Positions 12,688 through 24,067 of a stretch of DNA of 64,000 nucleotides are shown piece after piece. This DNA comes from Ulva prolifera (taxonomy: Eukaryota; Chlorophyta; Ulvophyceae; Ulvales; Ulvaceae). Numbering within the stretch: position 1 is the stretch's first letter; each line of letters opens with the position of its first letter. The position numbers and the translations under genes are program-made. Where the stretch lies: positions 5,050,936 through 5,114,935 of the forward strand of contig CM041200.1 of NCBI GenBank assembly GCA_023078555.1, in the 5' to 3' direction. Under the pieces are notes generated by a model that was not told where the DNA came from, made no database searches, and worked only from the letters and a program-made list of their open reading frames with translations.

Positions 12688-12759
12688 GTGGCTTGTTGCA
12701 TGGTGTGCGGCTCCCCTGGTTCTTGCTTACGGTGCTACCTGCCTCGCTTTATCCTTTTG
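12688..12759 (+). mobile_element. 5'-truncated SINE-like insertion with 20-bp target-site duplication
   Basis: A 72-base piece ends in the family 3' sequence (CGGTGCTACCTGCCTCGC and then TTTATCCTTTTG). It is bounded by perfect 20-bp direct repeats at 12668-12687 and 12760-12779 (ACACACACCAGCACAGATGC). The long duplication and truncated left end indicate target-primed reverse transcription. Confidence 0.78.
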
Positions 12760-12779
12760 ACACACACCAGCACAGATGC

Positions 12780-13485
12780 ATACTCAAGAGTGTGAAGCTG
12801 CTTCGTGTCGAACCAAGTCTTCCTTGTGTGATGTTGATGATGCGGGAACTGCATTCACTGGAGCTCCACTGCACAACAATGTGTTGTCCGTGTTTGGAAG
12901 ATAGATTTTCTTCCAGGGTGGCCCCACCCGCTTACATGGGTGAGTTTTATCCATACATTTTGCAGCTACTGCAGGGGCTCAGCAAGGAACGCAAACATGT
13001 AGCATATGCATGCACTGCTGCATCACACAACTGACACACCATTGTGTGAGACCTGGTTGGCTGCATCGTGCAGGTTGCTATGCCGGATGCCCCTGCACGG
13101 GCCCTAGCAACTGTGCAATATCAGCTGGCCATACGACATCTGTGCATTACAGTCTGCAACGGGCACGAGACTATGGTCTTGCCCTCACTATGACAGGTCT
13201 GTACTTTTTATGCCCGTGACAGTTGTACCACACCTACCAACTACGTGGTGCGTATCTCGGTTGCATTCGCCAGTGGCATAGTGAGACACAGTAAGGGGAA
13301 CTGTATGCTGTATGTAGGGCATGTAAGTGCCTTCATGTGTTTTTTGGATCGACAGTTGCAAAGTGAGGGTAGATGGAAAAGTGGCACATTCTGGCCAACA
13401 TCTATGTTGGATGATCAAATGCCTCATTTTACTAACATCTCAGGACGCAACCATCATGTCTGGAAAATTGCTACCACCGAAATAC
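12780..13485. other. spacer, no gene seen
   Basis: AT-richer spacer 3' of the minus-strand ferredoxin gene. No supported coding or RNA feature. Confidence 0.45.
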
Positions 13486-14812
13486 TTAGCTGGTCAGCTC
13501 CTCCTCCTGGTCCGTCTGGATTGTGCAGTCGCTGGTTGGGTATGCAACGCATGTCAGCACAAAGCCTGCGTCCACTTGATCATCATCAAGGAAAGCCTGC
13601 TCCGACTGGTCAACCTCACCAGCCTGCAATGCCAACATTTGGTGATTTGGAGTTTTCTGATAGCTGGAACAGGATTGAACAATCCTGATGTTGCACACGA
13701 AAAATAGCCATAATAGCTGTGACCTATTGCCTTCACAAGTCAGTGTGAACATACTTACCACGCTTATGGTCAGCTGTGTATCTGGGAACATCTACAAAGG
13801 TATTTCAACAGCATTGGCACTGTGAACGATATACCTGTGCTACATCCAGAGGCAAATATGAGCCAGACACAGAATTTAACAATGCATCATACCAGTTGCA
13901 GAGTTGGAGCACACCTTGAGCATGCCAGCGCAGCTCGAGCAGGATCCGGCACGGCAAGAGAATGGCAGGTCAACACCCGCCTCCTGTATGCACAAGAGAG
14001 AATGAAGCATTTTGAAAAGCATGAGTCATACATTGTACTTATGATACCGTGCTCACGTCGACAGAGGCGGACGCGATCTACGAGATGCACTTCGAGTCGC
14101 GTCCGTGTACATTGTGCACACATGAAAGCCCCGAATGATAAACGAAAAAGATTATAACTTCGGCGTATGTCACTGCCAGTTATACATGCCTTGCGCGATA
14201 GGAGGCTTTGCATGAAGCAGGCATGCGCTTATTCGCAAATCGGCACACTGGTACCCACAATTTGAAGTTTCACATCCGTCACAAAACTAATCTACATATT
14301 GGGACTCGCAGTCGTGCAAACAACATCAAGGTGCTGCTTGGTCAGCAGCGCAGCCGGCACAGGGTGCAGTCAACCCAATCCCAAGAACTACACACGCCTG
14401 ATTCTAGCAACTGTGCCGACCATCCACGAGACACTGCGACCGTAATTCAGATCGATGTGCCTTTCGGGGTTCGTGCTGCGACAAGGACACAGCCTCCGCA
14501 GGGGCGAGATCCTTCGGCACGAACGATTGTGACCGCAGAAACCAGCATGCCAGCAAGGCCGCATTCGAGAGAGCCATTCGATCGCATATAATATTCAAGA
14601 ACACTTGTCTGCCGGTTGTAGTATGTACGTACCTCAGCGGCGTCAACGATGTATGTGTCGCCATCGCACTCGATCTCCTTTGTGCCCTCTGGTGTCTCAA
14701 GGGTAATCTTGAAGTTCGCCTTCACTGAAGGGCGGGCAGCGGCCATAACACGTGCCTTGGGGACGGCAACGCCGAAGGAAGCCGGCTTGACGGTGCGGAC
14801 GTTGTGGATCAT
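13486..14812 (-). CDS. chloroplast [2Fe-2S] ferredoxin (PetF-like), copy 3
   Basis: Minus-strand gene of three exons: 14812 to about 14633, 13983-13915 and 13623-13486, all in phase 0. Exon 1 has the same [12 protein letters not shown] start as copy 1, a short transit peptide, and ends IVDAAE before a GTACGTAC donor. Exon 2 is 69 bases and holds [14 protein letters not shown], three cluster ligands, after a CATACAG acceptor. Exon 3 supplies [14 protein letters not shown], the fourth ligand, and ends QEEELTS. The protein is about 128 residues. It converges with copy 1 and shares its architecture, so the two arose by inverted duplication. Both are intact and likely functional, possibly with different expression. 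Confidence 0.93.
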
Positions 14813-14839
14813 CTTCGTGTGTGGAAGAAATTAAGAAGG

Positions 14840-16005
14840 AATGGTGGAATGTGAACTGGAAAACAGCGTTGGGCAATTGTATGACGGCGCATGTCTGGGC
14901 CAATTTATGTGCTCCTCGATGAACATTGACCCAGCTCGATCAAGAATCATGCAGCGGCGGCACTCACGACACAAGCTCATGCATGATGTTGCACGTGGGA
15001 GGGATGACACGTGTGAGGCTCACAAGGGCCTTGACGGTCCTCATCCCTCATACGACTCCAGATGTCTAAGGAATGCTACTCAATCTGAACCCATCGGCGA
15101 GATGGATGCCTGGAGTGTGCAGCTTTTCCCAGTGGCATGGCTCAGCGGGGATTCGGCAACGTCCCACAATACGGTGTCGTGAATCGCACTGGGCGCGCAG
15201 GTGCGCATGCGCAGCACTGTGCTACTCGGGTGCCCGATCCCTCCCTTTCACATGGACGCGGCATTGCCATCGAGTGGAACAAGCATATCCGAATCAGCAG
15301 GTCAGATGCTGCTGGCCATAGTTCGCGGCGTATACGCTGGGATCCATTTGACAGTCCGCACATATTTGCCGTACTGCACGTACACGCTGCACAGCTCCTG
15401 GAACATGCTGCCACCAGTCATGCTGCTGAACTGTACTTCAAGCAGGTTAAGGGCTACACACATGATGGCAGTGTCGATCGAACTCGCGGCGCGGCAGCAT
15501 CGGCCGTACATCCGCACAGTTCGCAACAGCTTGTCGCCGTGCTGTACGACAGTATCGATGGCTGCTGCAAGATTCGCCATGTCGAGCAGACGGTATTGTC
15601 ATTTCGCGAAGTAGGCTCAGCTTTTGTGTGTTCATCAGCATGAGCACAGCTCACCCAGGCTCCATGGATTTTGTGAAGCTGTACATGCACTGCTGCATTT
15701 TGAGTAGTGCTTCATCGTCAGCGGCTTCAGAGACGGTCCGGTGACAAAGCTTGTTGACTCAGATATTGTGCAATGCTAGGTAGTGATCATCCACCAACAA
15801 ACCAAGATCTACAGCTGCCGCAGTGCCGCTTGGTCGTTTGGCAACGTTACAGTGGCACAGAGAGGTTCACCATGAATCTTGAGAGGAGAACATTGATTAT
15901 GACTCTTGCAGCACGCAAAATGTAGCCAGCGAAAGGCACACTGCCCAACAACTGTCTGGGCAGCCTCGCTTCATACGACAGGTTAGATCAAATGCCACCA
16001 TCAGC
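14840..16005. other. intergenic, no supported gene
   Basis: Contains an open minus-strand stretch at 15302-15580 of reasonable composition (DKLLRTVRMYGRCC and onward) but no recognisable domain and no ATG-to-stop gene model I could build. Confidence 0.35.
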
Positions 16006-16009
16006 ACTG

Positions 16010-16073
16010 TATGTAGTTACAAAGGACAGAGGCCGGGCAGCGAGCCGTTGCCAGGAATACACACGCAAATCCA
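16010..16073 (-). mobile_element. LINE 3'-end fragment
   Basis: 64 bases matching the 3' end of the LINE at 16076-16918, reading on the minus strand toward CTTTGTAACTACATACA. It directly abuts the tail of the larger copy, so it is a separate heavily 5'-truncated insertion or a tail duplication. Confidence 0.7.
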
Positions 16074-16075
16074 CT

Positions 16076-16918
16076 GTATGTATGTAGTTACAAAGCACAG
16101 AGGCCAGGTAGCGAGCCGTTGCCAGGAATACACACGCAAATCCACTCACTCAGTCATGGCACTAGGCCGGGCACGAGCACGTACCACAGCTCGGCCGGTG
16201 ATGCCAGCCAAAGACTGAAGCCCCGCACGGAGCACAAGAGCATTCCCCTTGCACAACGCCACACTCAACCGGCGCAGAGCATTCGTCACAAACAAAGCAC
16301 GGTTCACCTTGCCACACCGAGACGCAACCTCCGCCAGCCGATTCAAGTGATTCATGGCAGGCCGTCCCAATCGACCATGCGTCTCATGCGACAACGGCAC
16401 GAAACTATACGCATCAGAGTCGTACAAACGATAAGCAGTGCGTTTCTGCACGTCCCGCGTCTCCGCAGCACCCCCGTCCTCGCGGGCCGCCCGGCCGCAA
16501 TAGGAACCAGCACAGGGGTTCACAACCGACACATCTCCTATGCACCAAGGGTCACCCGGCGGCATAAACATGATGTCCCCCAGTTTCTCCTGGGCCACTG
16601 CCCTGAACACCTGCGCCAGCGCCGTTGCCTGCGCGGCAGCGGCCTGCTCCCCAGGCCCCGCCGGATCCTGGCCACCCGGCGCCGCTGCCGCCGCCAGGGC
16701 CGCAGCCTGCGCTGCGTCTGGCGCGTGGCGCCCCGGCTGGGCGCTGTGCCCGGCATCGGCGTCGGCGGCCGGAGCAGTCGCAGGTGCCGGCGCCGCGTCC
16801 GCACGCGCGACCGGCGGCGGCGGGGCTGCAGGTATCGGCTCCGCGGGCAAGGTCGCCCCGCGCGAAGGGCCCGCGACCTGGGAGGCGGGCTGGGGCGGAG
16901 CAGGGGGGGTCGGTACTG
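16076..16918 (-). mobile_element. 5'-truncated non-LTR retrotransposon (LINE), C-terminal ORF2 part
   Basis: A minus-strand open frame down to 16146 encodes a Pro/Ala-rich segment, then LGDIMFMPPGDPWCIGDVSV, a CAGSYCG cysteine pair, and a C-terminal domain reading SHETHGRLGRPAMNHLNRLA and NRALFVTNALRRLSVAL. This resembles the C-terminal region after the reverse transcriptase in algal and plant LINE ORF2 proteins. The reverse transcriptase itself is absent, so the copy is dead. The 3' UTR follows and ends in CTCTG, TYCTTTGTAACTACATACA and short TACA repeats in place of poly-A. Remaining amino acids upstream of 16918 in the same frame come from an inserted fragment. Confidence 0.65.
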
Positions 16919-16967
16919 TATGTATGTAGTTACAAAGGACAGAGGCCGGGCAGCGAGCCGTTGCCAG
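16919..16967 (-). mobile_element. nested LINE 3'-end fragment
   Basis: A third copy of the LINE 3' tail (GTTACAAAGGACAGAGGCC on the plus strand) lies at the 5' edge of the larger copy. GGTACTGTATGTATGTA occurs on both sides, partly as a target-site duplication and partly as element tail. Confidence 0.65.
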
Positions 16968-17170
16968 GTACTGTATGTATGTATGCATGATTACATAAAC
17001 AATAATCATATGGTGCCGGACATAGCCGTATCCACTCTGATGCCCTTGGCTGTGCTGATGGCCCGGCCTGCGCCTGTTTCTCATGCAAGGACGGAACGGT
17101 GAACTGATGCTGGTGCCATACATGATCCTCAGTCTTTGCTCCCCGCATCATGTATACGTGCTCTTGCCTG

Positions 17171-17214
17171 TCCTGTACAGGAACGTTCGAACGTATATCC
17201 TGGATCCAGGATAT
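17171..17214. repeat. three abutting perfect palindromes
   Basis: TCCTGTACAGGA at 17171-17182, ACGTTCGAACGT at 17183-17194 and ATATCCTGGATCCAGGATAT at 17195-17214 follow one another without a spare base. Each is a perfect palindrome. Confidence 0.95.
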
Positions 17215-18959
17215 TGGCGGCACACGTGTGCCACTCTTGAGCACCTCCCCACCATGGCCTTGCATGATCACTAGCTGGTGGATGCAAGACACATGGCAGA
17301 TGCCGAAGCATTGCTCACCGCTGCCCAGGGCCAACATATGCTGCTGCCATCACACTTTTGGACCCTTTTGCACAAGCAACAGCATCGAGTCGCTGTCGTA
17401 GTCTCGAGGAGGGAACTTCGCATGTGCATCCCTCGTAATCCCACTGCGCAGAACCGCAGCTATCCCAACTTGGGCTGATCACAGCCCCGAGCGTCCAGTA
17501 GGTCACGTCCGCCTGAACTTGGATCTTTGAAAGTCTGCACAAGCGGCGTCGGGCCCTGTTTCACACCAGGGTGGTGGCTGCATGCTCGGGCAATGCCGGC
17601 TGCCCTGTTTCCCCTCTTCCTGCTCAAACCATGTGTCGCTTGAGAGGAGCGACCGGGATAGTGCTGCACAACTAGCACGTGTGGAACTGAGGCCTGGCAA
17701 GCCCGAGGTGGTCCAGCAGTACATACGCACTCTGCAGCCCCTGCTCTCCTCGCTCCCAGTTTCCTCCTAGCTTCCTCCTCCCAGAAGGTAGCGGAGCTCC
17801 GGAGGACATGTCAGCCGCGGAGACAGGCGCATGCATGTGTGCAAGGACTGGTGGTACTCTCCCTGGTGGTACTCTCCCTTGTGCCTGCGCAACGGACCTG
17901 TAGATCCCGGAGACTGTAGTCAGGTTCGGCTCAGGAGCTTGGATCCACAAGGCAGCTGTTGATCCTGGTAGTGTAGGCGCAGCCTCCTGGAAATTGTCCC
18001 ACCAGCAGTGTGCGGACTTACGCCAGTGCTGTGGGATGAGTATGCTCCGATGGGCCCTTGTGCGATTGTCTGTCCTCCAGGGCTGTTTGTCTGTCCTCTA
18101 GGGCGCTCAGGGCGACGCCATGTTGGGTATGGTATATACCCAATCACATGCTGCTAGTGCTGGCATCGCAAGGTCGGTGAGTGCTGCAGTTCTGGGTGAC
18201 GACACCCCACACAGCTTGCTCACCGCCTTGTCTCAGCGTTAGCCACTCTGTGGCCCTTGTCCAACTTCTGTTGGCCTTCTCCCAGGTGTCAGACAGAATC
18301 AAGGCGCCGTTGCTGTACCAGTGTCATGTTCCTTGCCAATTGCAGAAGACGGACACACACATTACTGCAATCTGTTCGGAACTTGGTCACCTCTGAGCGA
18401 AATGCAACTGGAGCCACGGCGTCAGGGCAGCTGGGTTGTATCTTTTTGGTACCGGACCAGGCATTGAGCCTTGTTGAAGCACTGACGGCCACGTGACAGG
18501 TAGTTGGAGGTGTTATCAGTATTCCCTACTGGATGGGCGGAGGTCAGCACGCTGGTCTCCATAGGAGCAGTCAAGGCCTTCCCGGGAGCGGTGACTGAGA
18601 GTTGTGCAATACTGTATGCAGTCGTGACAGTGACACAGCGGCCATAGGGCACTCCATACTGCGGAGCTGCCTATGTGTGGGTGTATTGAATGACAATACT
18701 GATGCCAGGGACTAGACGTGTTGTGACCTTGGGGCAGAGCTGCTTTTGTACACAGGGTACGTCGATTTGATTCATTTCGGGTAGGCTTCAGCAGCACACA
18801 GAAAGGGGCAGCAACATGATGTGACTGAAGATAATGTAGGTGCCTGCCTGTGGCAATCCAGTGATATAGCGGCCATACCACCGGTTTTGCCAAAAAAAAG
18901 TTGGGTTCGTGAGGTCGGTAGTTCGACACCCGCCTTGCACAGTCAGGTGGCGGCTACTG
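17215..18959. other. probable decayed retroelement DNA
   Basis: No intact gene. Probably the eroded upstream part of the copia element, but I could not match individual pol motifs. Confidence 0.3.
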
Positions 18960-19500
18960 GTGTCGTATTAAGTGGGCATAGGATCACTGCTGCTGGTACT
19001 CCAGGAAGGAGCAAGCACATTGACATCCAGTATCATTGCATTAGGAACAGATTTCTGCGACAGGAGATTGATGTCCCGTTTGTGCCGACAGCTGAGCAGA
19101 AGGCTGATATGCGGACCAAGGCTTTGGCTGGTCCAGCGCTAGGAAAGGCAGTGGCTGGTTTCCGGTTGATAACTGGACTCCCAACGACAGCGCTTGAGGG
19201 GGTGTGTTGGAAGCAGAGCTCCCCAGGTGCAAGCGTGTCGTAGCTGTGCTAACACGAGTGCAGCAGGTCACATGCATTTCGCTGTAAGTCTGCGGGCAGA
19301 CCATACGTCGGCTGTCCAGTGCACTGAATATAGGAAGTAGCTGTCGATTCCAGGTCATCTTTGACTGGTAATTGACATGTGAGAATGCTTTGCTGTTTAC
19401 TGACTATAGCAGAGATTAGTGTGCTGAGCGTGACACGTGGTGCAGGAGTCTGTACTGTATGACTAGTGATCATAGCAGCTAACAGAGCTCATATTGCCAC
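18960..19500 (+). mobile_element. Ty1/copia retrotransposon remnant: RNase H end and putative LTR start
   Basis: The plus frame ending at 19243 contains GRSKHIDIQYHCIRNRFLRQ and VPTAEQKADMRTKALAGP, the C-terminal RNase H signature of copia polyproteins. About 50 bases on, a purine-rich TTGAGGGGG is followed at 19205 by TGTTGGAAG, a typical copia LTR start. Upstream (17.2-18.9 kb) no intact integrase or reverse transcriptase is visible. The right end of the LTR was not located. Confidence 0.65.
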
Positions 19501-19687
19501 ACACCAATCATTGGCATGCTGCTATGACGTGTACATCCAGCATGATGCCAACTCAGGAAGTGCAGCCATGAACGGCAGAAATGGACTAATGAAATGGCGG
19601 TGGTAGCAGGTGATCGAGGATGATCTCAGTAGGATCTTTGCTCACTCCCAAGAAGGTACTGCTATCGCTTGCAAAACAAGTGGGACG

Positions 19688-19884
19688 CTCAACTGATATA
19701 TTGAACCTAAACATAGAATGCCGGCCGACAGACCGGGTCCACGGCTTCCACCTGGCAGACATAATGCTGAGCGTGGCTGCTCACCCTCAACTGATGTATT
19801 TAACCTTAACATAGAACGCCGGCTGATAGAGTGGGTCCACGGCTTCCACCTGGTAGACATAATTCTGAGCGTGGCTGCTCAAGG
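19688..19884 (+). repeat. 98-bp tandem duplication
   Basis: Two copies of a 98-base unit starting CTCAACTGAT (19688 and 19786), each containing GTCCACGGCTTCCACCTGG and ending GAGCGTGGCTGCTCA. They differ at roughly a dozen positions. Shadow frames on both strands are open but unrecognised. Confidence 0.85.
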
Positions 19885-20010
19885 TGACACAGAACCACAG
19901 GTTACGCAAGTGCCAAGAAACAAACAACAAGCACACAATCGCCACTGTTGACTTCTCCTGGCCACAGGCTATGTGCAGCTCTGCACCTCTTACAGGTGCG
20001 CAGGACGTGA

Positions 20011-21134
20011 CTAGAACACAAATTCGCCGGTGGCCTTGCTGAAGACATATTCCCGACCGTCGATGTGCACTATGCCATTCTTCATCGTGCACTTCCACTT
20101 GTTTTTGTTTCTAACAACCTGCAAGCAACATTCATCTCCGGACAAGCCGATGACCAGCCAGATGCAGCTGTGACACAGTTTCCAGCCCCCCCACCGCCCC
20201 CTTCGTCCAGGCCATAGCAGCCACATTTTGACAAAAGCAGGACGGAACACATGGCATCATACGTATTCCCCTGCTTGTTCAGAGGGTGACACATGATCCT
20301 GAGAAGAAGCACCTTGTCATACTGAGCCAAAACCATATTTTGGACGTCATCTTCCCCTCCTTCATCGTCCTCGAGATCCGAATCTAAGACATCTTTGTCT
20401 TTTTCTTTTTCAGTTTCTTTTTTGCCATCCTCCGCCTGTGCTGCGCTTCTGCAGCAGCGGCAGTGCCTCATCGATTCGTTCCAACACGCAGTATTGCAGC
20501 ACAATTCACATTTCACTGGTGAACTTGTTTTCCTTAGAACACACACGTGCTAGCTCCAGCCGTGGCAGTTTTCAGGGCTTGGTCAGTCGTCTTACGTTTC
20601 TTGCTTGCAGGGCCATCCTCAGAACCATCTGATGGCCGCTTCCCTGCCTCTGCTCCACCAGCGTCTTCATCTGCCTCACCGGGGTTGCTGGCCCCTTCGG
20701 CTTCCCTGAAAACATTGCAAGACAGATGAACGAAATGGTCACAGCGGTCTGGAAAGCTGCTCTGCTGTTTTGTCAGGATCAGGCGCACTCTTTCGCCTCG
20801 TCCACTTCACCCTCCGCAGAATTGAAGATGTCGCTGCTTGCAAGTTTTGCTTCCCATCTCAGCTTCAGCTCTTCCAAGACAGACCTGTGAAAAGCGCAAC
20901 GAGGTTCCAGTGCTCTACTGTATCATGCTGCAGGAGACCTGCTCGCCAATTCATACAGCTAGTGGCCTCAAGAACAACAGCGCCACTGGGTTCTTGGTTC
21001 TTTCGCTACTGATCACACGCACACAGGGCGCACTCATCCACTCCATCTTGCAGAAAGTGTGCCCGCGCATGCGCGATCACACTGTCCACGATATATGTAT
21101 ACACTGGTCTAACATCGGGAAGTTTCTTGTCCAT
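20011..21134 (-). CDS. TFIIA-L: transcription initiation factor IIA large subunit (alpha/beta)
   Basis: General RNA polymerase II factor that stabilises TBP on TATA DNA. Five exons: 21134-21034, 20884-20789, 20705-20547, 20448-20313 and 20118-20011, summing to 600 bases (199 residues) with phases intact at every junction. The N-terminal half (YIVDSVIAHARAHFLQDGVD, then SVLEELKLRWEAKL) is the four-helix-bundle alpha region. A short acidic/basic linker (SKKRKTTDQ, then KETEKEKDKD) follows. The C-terminal beta part is DVQNMVLAQYDK joined to NKWKCTMKNGIVHIDGREYV and ending ATGEFVF, the beta-barrel that meets TFIIA-gamma and TBP. The linker is much shorter than in animals or plants. The gene is divergent from the heme lyase gene, with 400 bases between start codons. 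Confidence 0.92.
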
Positions 21135-21534
21135 CACGTAGTTTCAAGAAGGCCATGCCACGAATGGCCAGGTTGTTGCTAGGTACCTGGTCCGGGTCGG
21201 GTATAGATACGACACACTACACCTGCAACATGAAGTAGCTGAGCACAACCCCGATGTGAAACTGTATAAAGCATTGTATACGGCTGTCGGCGCAATATAC
21301 AAGCTCTATGCAGTTTTTTATGCTGAATGGCGTCATCTAGCAGTAGCGCGACACGAGCTTACATCTGCGAAACCAAGCATGCATGGCAATGTGTGGCCCC
21401 ATACATGTTGCCCTGTGGATCAATCATGTGAAAGCTCAACGTCTGAACCAGCATAAGTAGTTTCATGGGAGCCACACCTTCCCTCTCAGGGTCGTGTCGT
21501 CGCGTTGTCGCACAACACAGCCCCAGTGAAACAT
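21135..21534. promoter_or_regulatory. shared divergent promoter region
   Basis: The 400 bases between the divergent start codons of TFIIA-L and the heme lyase gene must hold both promoters unless unseen 5' exons exist. CTGTATAAAGC near 21259 is a possible TATA element on the plus strand. Confidence 0.45.
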
Positions 21535-22535
21535 ATGTCCAAGCCAGCCGCTGCGCACGACCTGTTCGTCCGCAGTGCACAAACTTCGGGTGCGTTCAGG
21601 TGTTACGAAAATTTATGCTGCTCAGTAGGCCTTTGTGTTGCGCCAGACATTGTTGTATCAAGTGAAACGCGTTGTCGCAGCTTGCAGGCACTTGTCCGGT
21701 CAAGCAGGACGACAATGCGTGCACGCGGGAGCCGGAAGCAGCGACGGCAAAGTCAGAGTGTCCTGTAAACCCTCGCAATGTGATGCCTTTGCAGTTAGCT
21801 AATGCCTCGGCAGAGGATGCGGACCCAGCCCTGTCTACCAACAGAGCTCATTCCACAATCCCCGTGGCACAGCCCGAGTCCTTGCCAAAGCATCAGCAGG
21901 TTTCCGAGGGGCATGATGGGAGCTCAACATGGCTTTACCCTTCTGAAAAGATGTTTTATGCAGCGATGAAACGCAAGGTGCACACTCCTGAATTGATGCA
22001 TGCAACCATGCCGCTTTTGAGTTTTGCCTTGTGAGCCACACCTGACATTCACCCCGGTGCACTCTGATGTCGAAGGTATGAAGTCTGGACCTTGACTTAC
22101 CAATATGGTAGCTCCCACTGTGCCATTACGTCGCAGGGATGGACACCAGCATCAGAAGACATGAAGTGGGTGGTCAACATCCATAACATCGTGAATGAGC
22201 GAGCATGGCAGCATATTCTGCAATGGGAGCAATTTCACTCAGGAGAATGCGACTGCCCGAAGCTGAAGCGCTTCCAAGGGAAGCCTAAAGACTACAGTCC
22301 TCGTGCAAGATTATTGAATTTCTTGGGTTACACATTGCCATTTGATCGCCATGACTGGTATGTGGACCGATGTGGGCAGGAGGTCAGATATGTGATAGAT
22401 TTTTATAGTGCAGACTCTAAAAAACAGTCTGCTCCAGCCGCTATGTATTTAGATGTCCGGCCAGCCCTGGATTCGTTTGGTGCATGTGTCGACAGAGCCA
22501 GAATGTCGATTATTCAGATGCTTGCGCTATGGTAG
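21535..22535 (+). CDS. HCCS: holocytochrome c synthase (cytochrome c heme lyase)
   Basis: Mitochondrial intermembrane-space enzyme that attaches heme covalently to the CXXCH motif of apocytochrome c (System III). Exons 21535-21589, 21688-21977 and 22137-22535 join in phase (744 bases, 247 residues). The N-terminal part has CPV heme-regulatory motifs (TCPVKQ and ECPVNP). Next come WLYPSEKMFYAAMKRKGW, the conserved VVNIHNIVNERAW block containing the essential histidine in a IHN context, YSPRAR, LPFDRHDWYVDRCG and EVRYVIDFY, and the terminal LDVRPALDS. All are hallmarks of the family and the length is normal. Donors are GTGCGT and GTGCAC and both acceptors end GCAG. Confidence 0.95.
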
Positions 22536-23286
22536 GACCATGTATTGGGCCAAAAATGCGCTGGGTGACTTCAGCATGCACAATGCAGGCTGTGCCATTA
22601 TTGCATATGGCTTGTATCATCCGATACAAATTGTTATGGACTGCTATGATATACATCAGTTGAATGGAAAGAACATCTTTGGCAAACATTGTGAACGCAA
22701 ACATTGTGAAAGCAAACATTGTGAAGTCAGCAGATCACGTTGATCGTGGTCCGTTTCGCGGTTGCGAAGTTCTGATTCAAGTGCTCATTCCATTGACCGT
22801 GAATCTCTATATACTGCAGAGGTGTGCCACAGCACAATATCACATTTGATCGCATATATTTGCATGTACGCAAATCAGAAAAGATCGACATACAACGATA
22901 TAGAGTATGCACATTGTGCCAAGCGCAGGTGATTGGCTACCTGTCACAAACAGGTACTCCACGGGAGAAGAGCAGATTGAATTGGGCTGAGCATGTCCAC
23001 AGCACTGCAACCAGTGACCGCTCAAGTGTACACGGCAGCAGCCCCTGCATGACTCATAACAAGATGAAGATGTGTTTGATATTCTATAAACAGAAAGTTT
23101 GCGCGCAATTGCGTCAGCTGTGTACTGGTCACAGGCACAGCACGGCCGCACCACACCACAGCACGGGGCATGGTACTGCACAGAGAGCTGAAAGTGCGGA
23201 GATGGACATCGTACCCCGGCCGTGCACGGTCCGATTCATGCTGATGGCACTATAGTGCGTTACAACTTGTTTCACTCCGGTACGGC
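22536..23286. other. intergenic with a small tandem repeat
   Basis: Three tandem 15-base units (GCAAACATTGTGAA plus one base) at 22682-22726. No gene recognised in the remainder. Confidence 0.6.
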
Positions 23287-23446
23287 TCAAATGCCCCGAA
23301 TCGCGGGTGCCACGATTGGCAAGCTAGACTGCCTGCCAAACATGTAACCTGAGAATCGCGTGTGATACATCATGGGACTGACCCCCAAAACAAGCCTGTA
23401 GTTGCACTTGGGCTGATGTTTGATGAATTCCACGTCTAAGCAAAAG
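23287..23446 (-). CDS. possible C-terminal exon of an unrecognised gene
   Basis: Open minus-strand stretch ending MYHTRFSGYMFGRQSSLPIV and APAIRGI before a stop. The preceding TTGCGGGCAG could be an acceptor. Composition is protein-like, but upstream exons and family are not identified. Confidence 0.25.
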
Positions 23447-24067
23447 CCTGCCCGCAAGAAACAGGTATGCATGTGCCCAGGTAACAAAAGCCATAGCGAC
23501 ATCACGTCGCCAACACGCTCAAATGCAACGAAGCAGAATGTGCCACAGCAATGCAAAGCAGCGCCGTTTCCGCCTTCCTCGTCGTGTCTAGTGTATCTAG
23601 TGTTTTGGCTAGACAGGGCACAGCGCAAATCCATGCGCGGGAGTACACCTTCGCGGGCACCGTTTGCACCTGTGCGCGAGGAAAGACACAAATAAACACA
23701 ACTTCTATGTCCAGGAGAGTCGCTTGCGGCCAGGATGGCATCACGCACCTGCAGCAGCTTTGCCATTCCGCAGTGTGCGAAGGGCCACATCGACGCATCG
23801 TGAAGCCTCCCATCTCGAACGTCCTTGCGACGATGGTGACCTTGCTGGCCACCAGATATCAGAGTATGCTCTTCTGTCAACTTTGGATCTATATTGGAAG
23901 GACTGCCTAGCCCTCTGAGGCAGTACATCTTCTGCAGTGCTACACACTGTGCTGTTGCTTATGCCCTTGTGCGGCAACTCATACACAGCCACATTACAGC
24001 CACCACGAGCACATTTTTGTGATACGTAGGCCTGCGTGCGTCATGCACGCGGCCTTCGTTCATCAAC

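Noticed and set aside
15302-15580. Minus-strand open stretch with plausible composition
   Set aside because: No recognisable motif and no consistent exon partner.
16540-16990. Plus-strand Ala/Gly-rich open frames
   Set aside because: They are antisense to the LINE C-terminal frame, which carries the recognisable sequence.
18890-18945. GTAGTTCGACACCC resembling a tRNA B box
   Set aside because: No A box at the right distance, no acceptor stem or cloverleaf.
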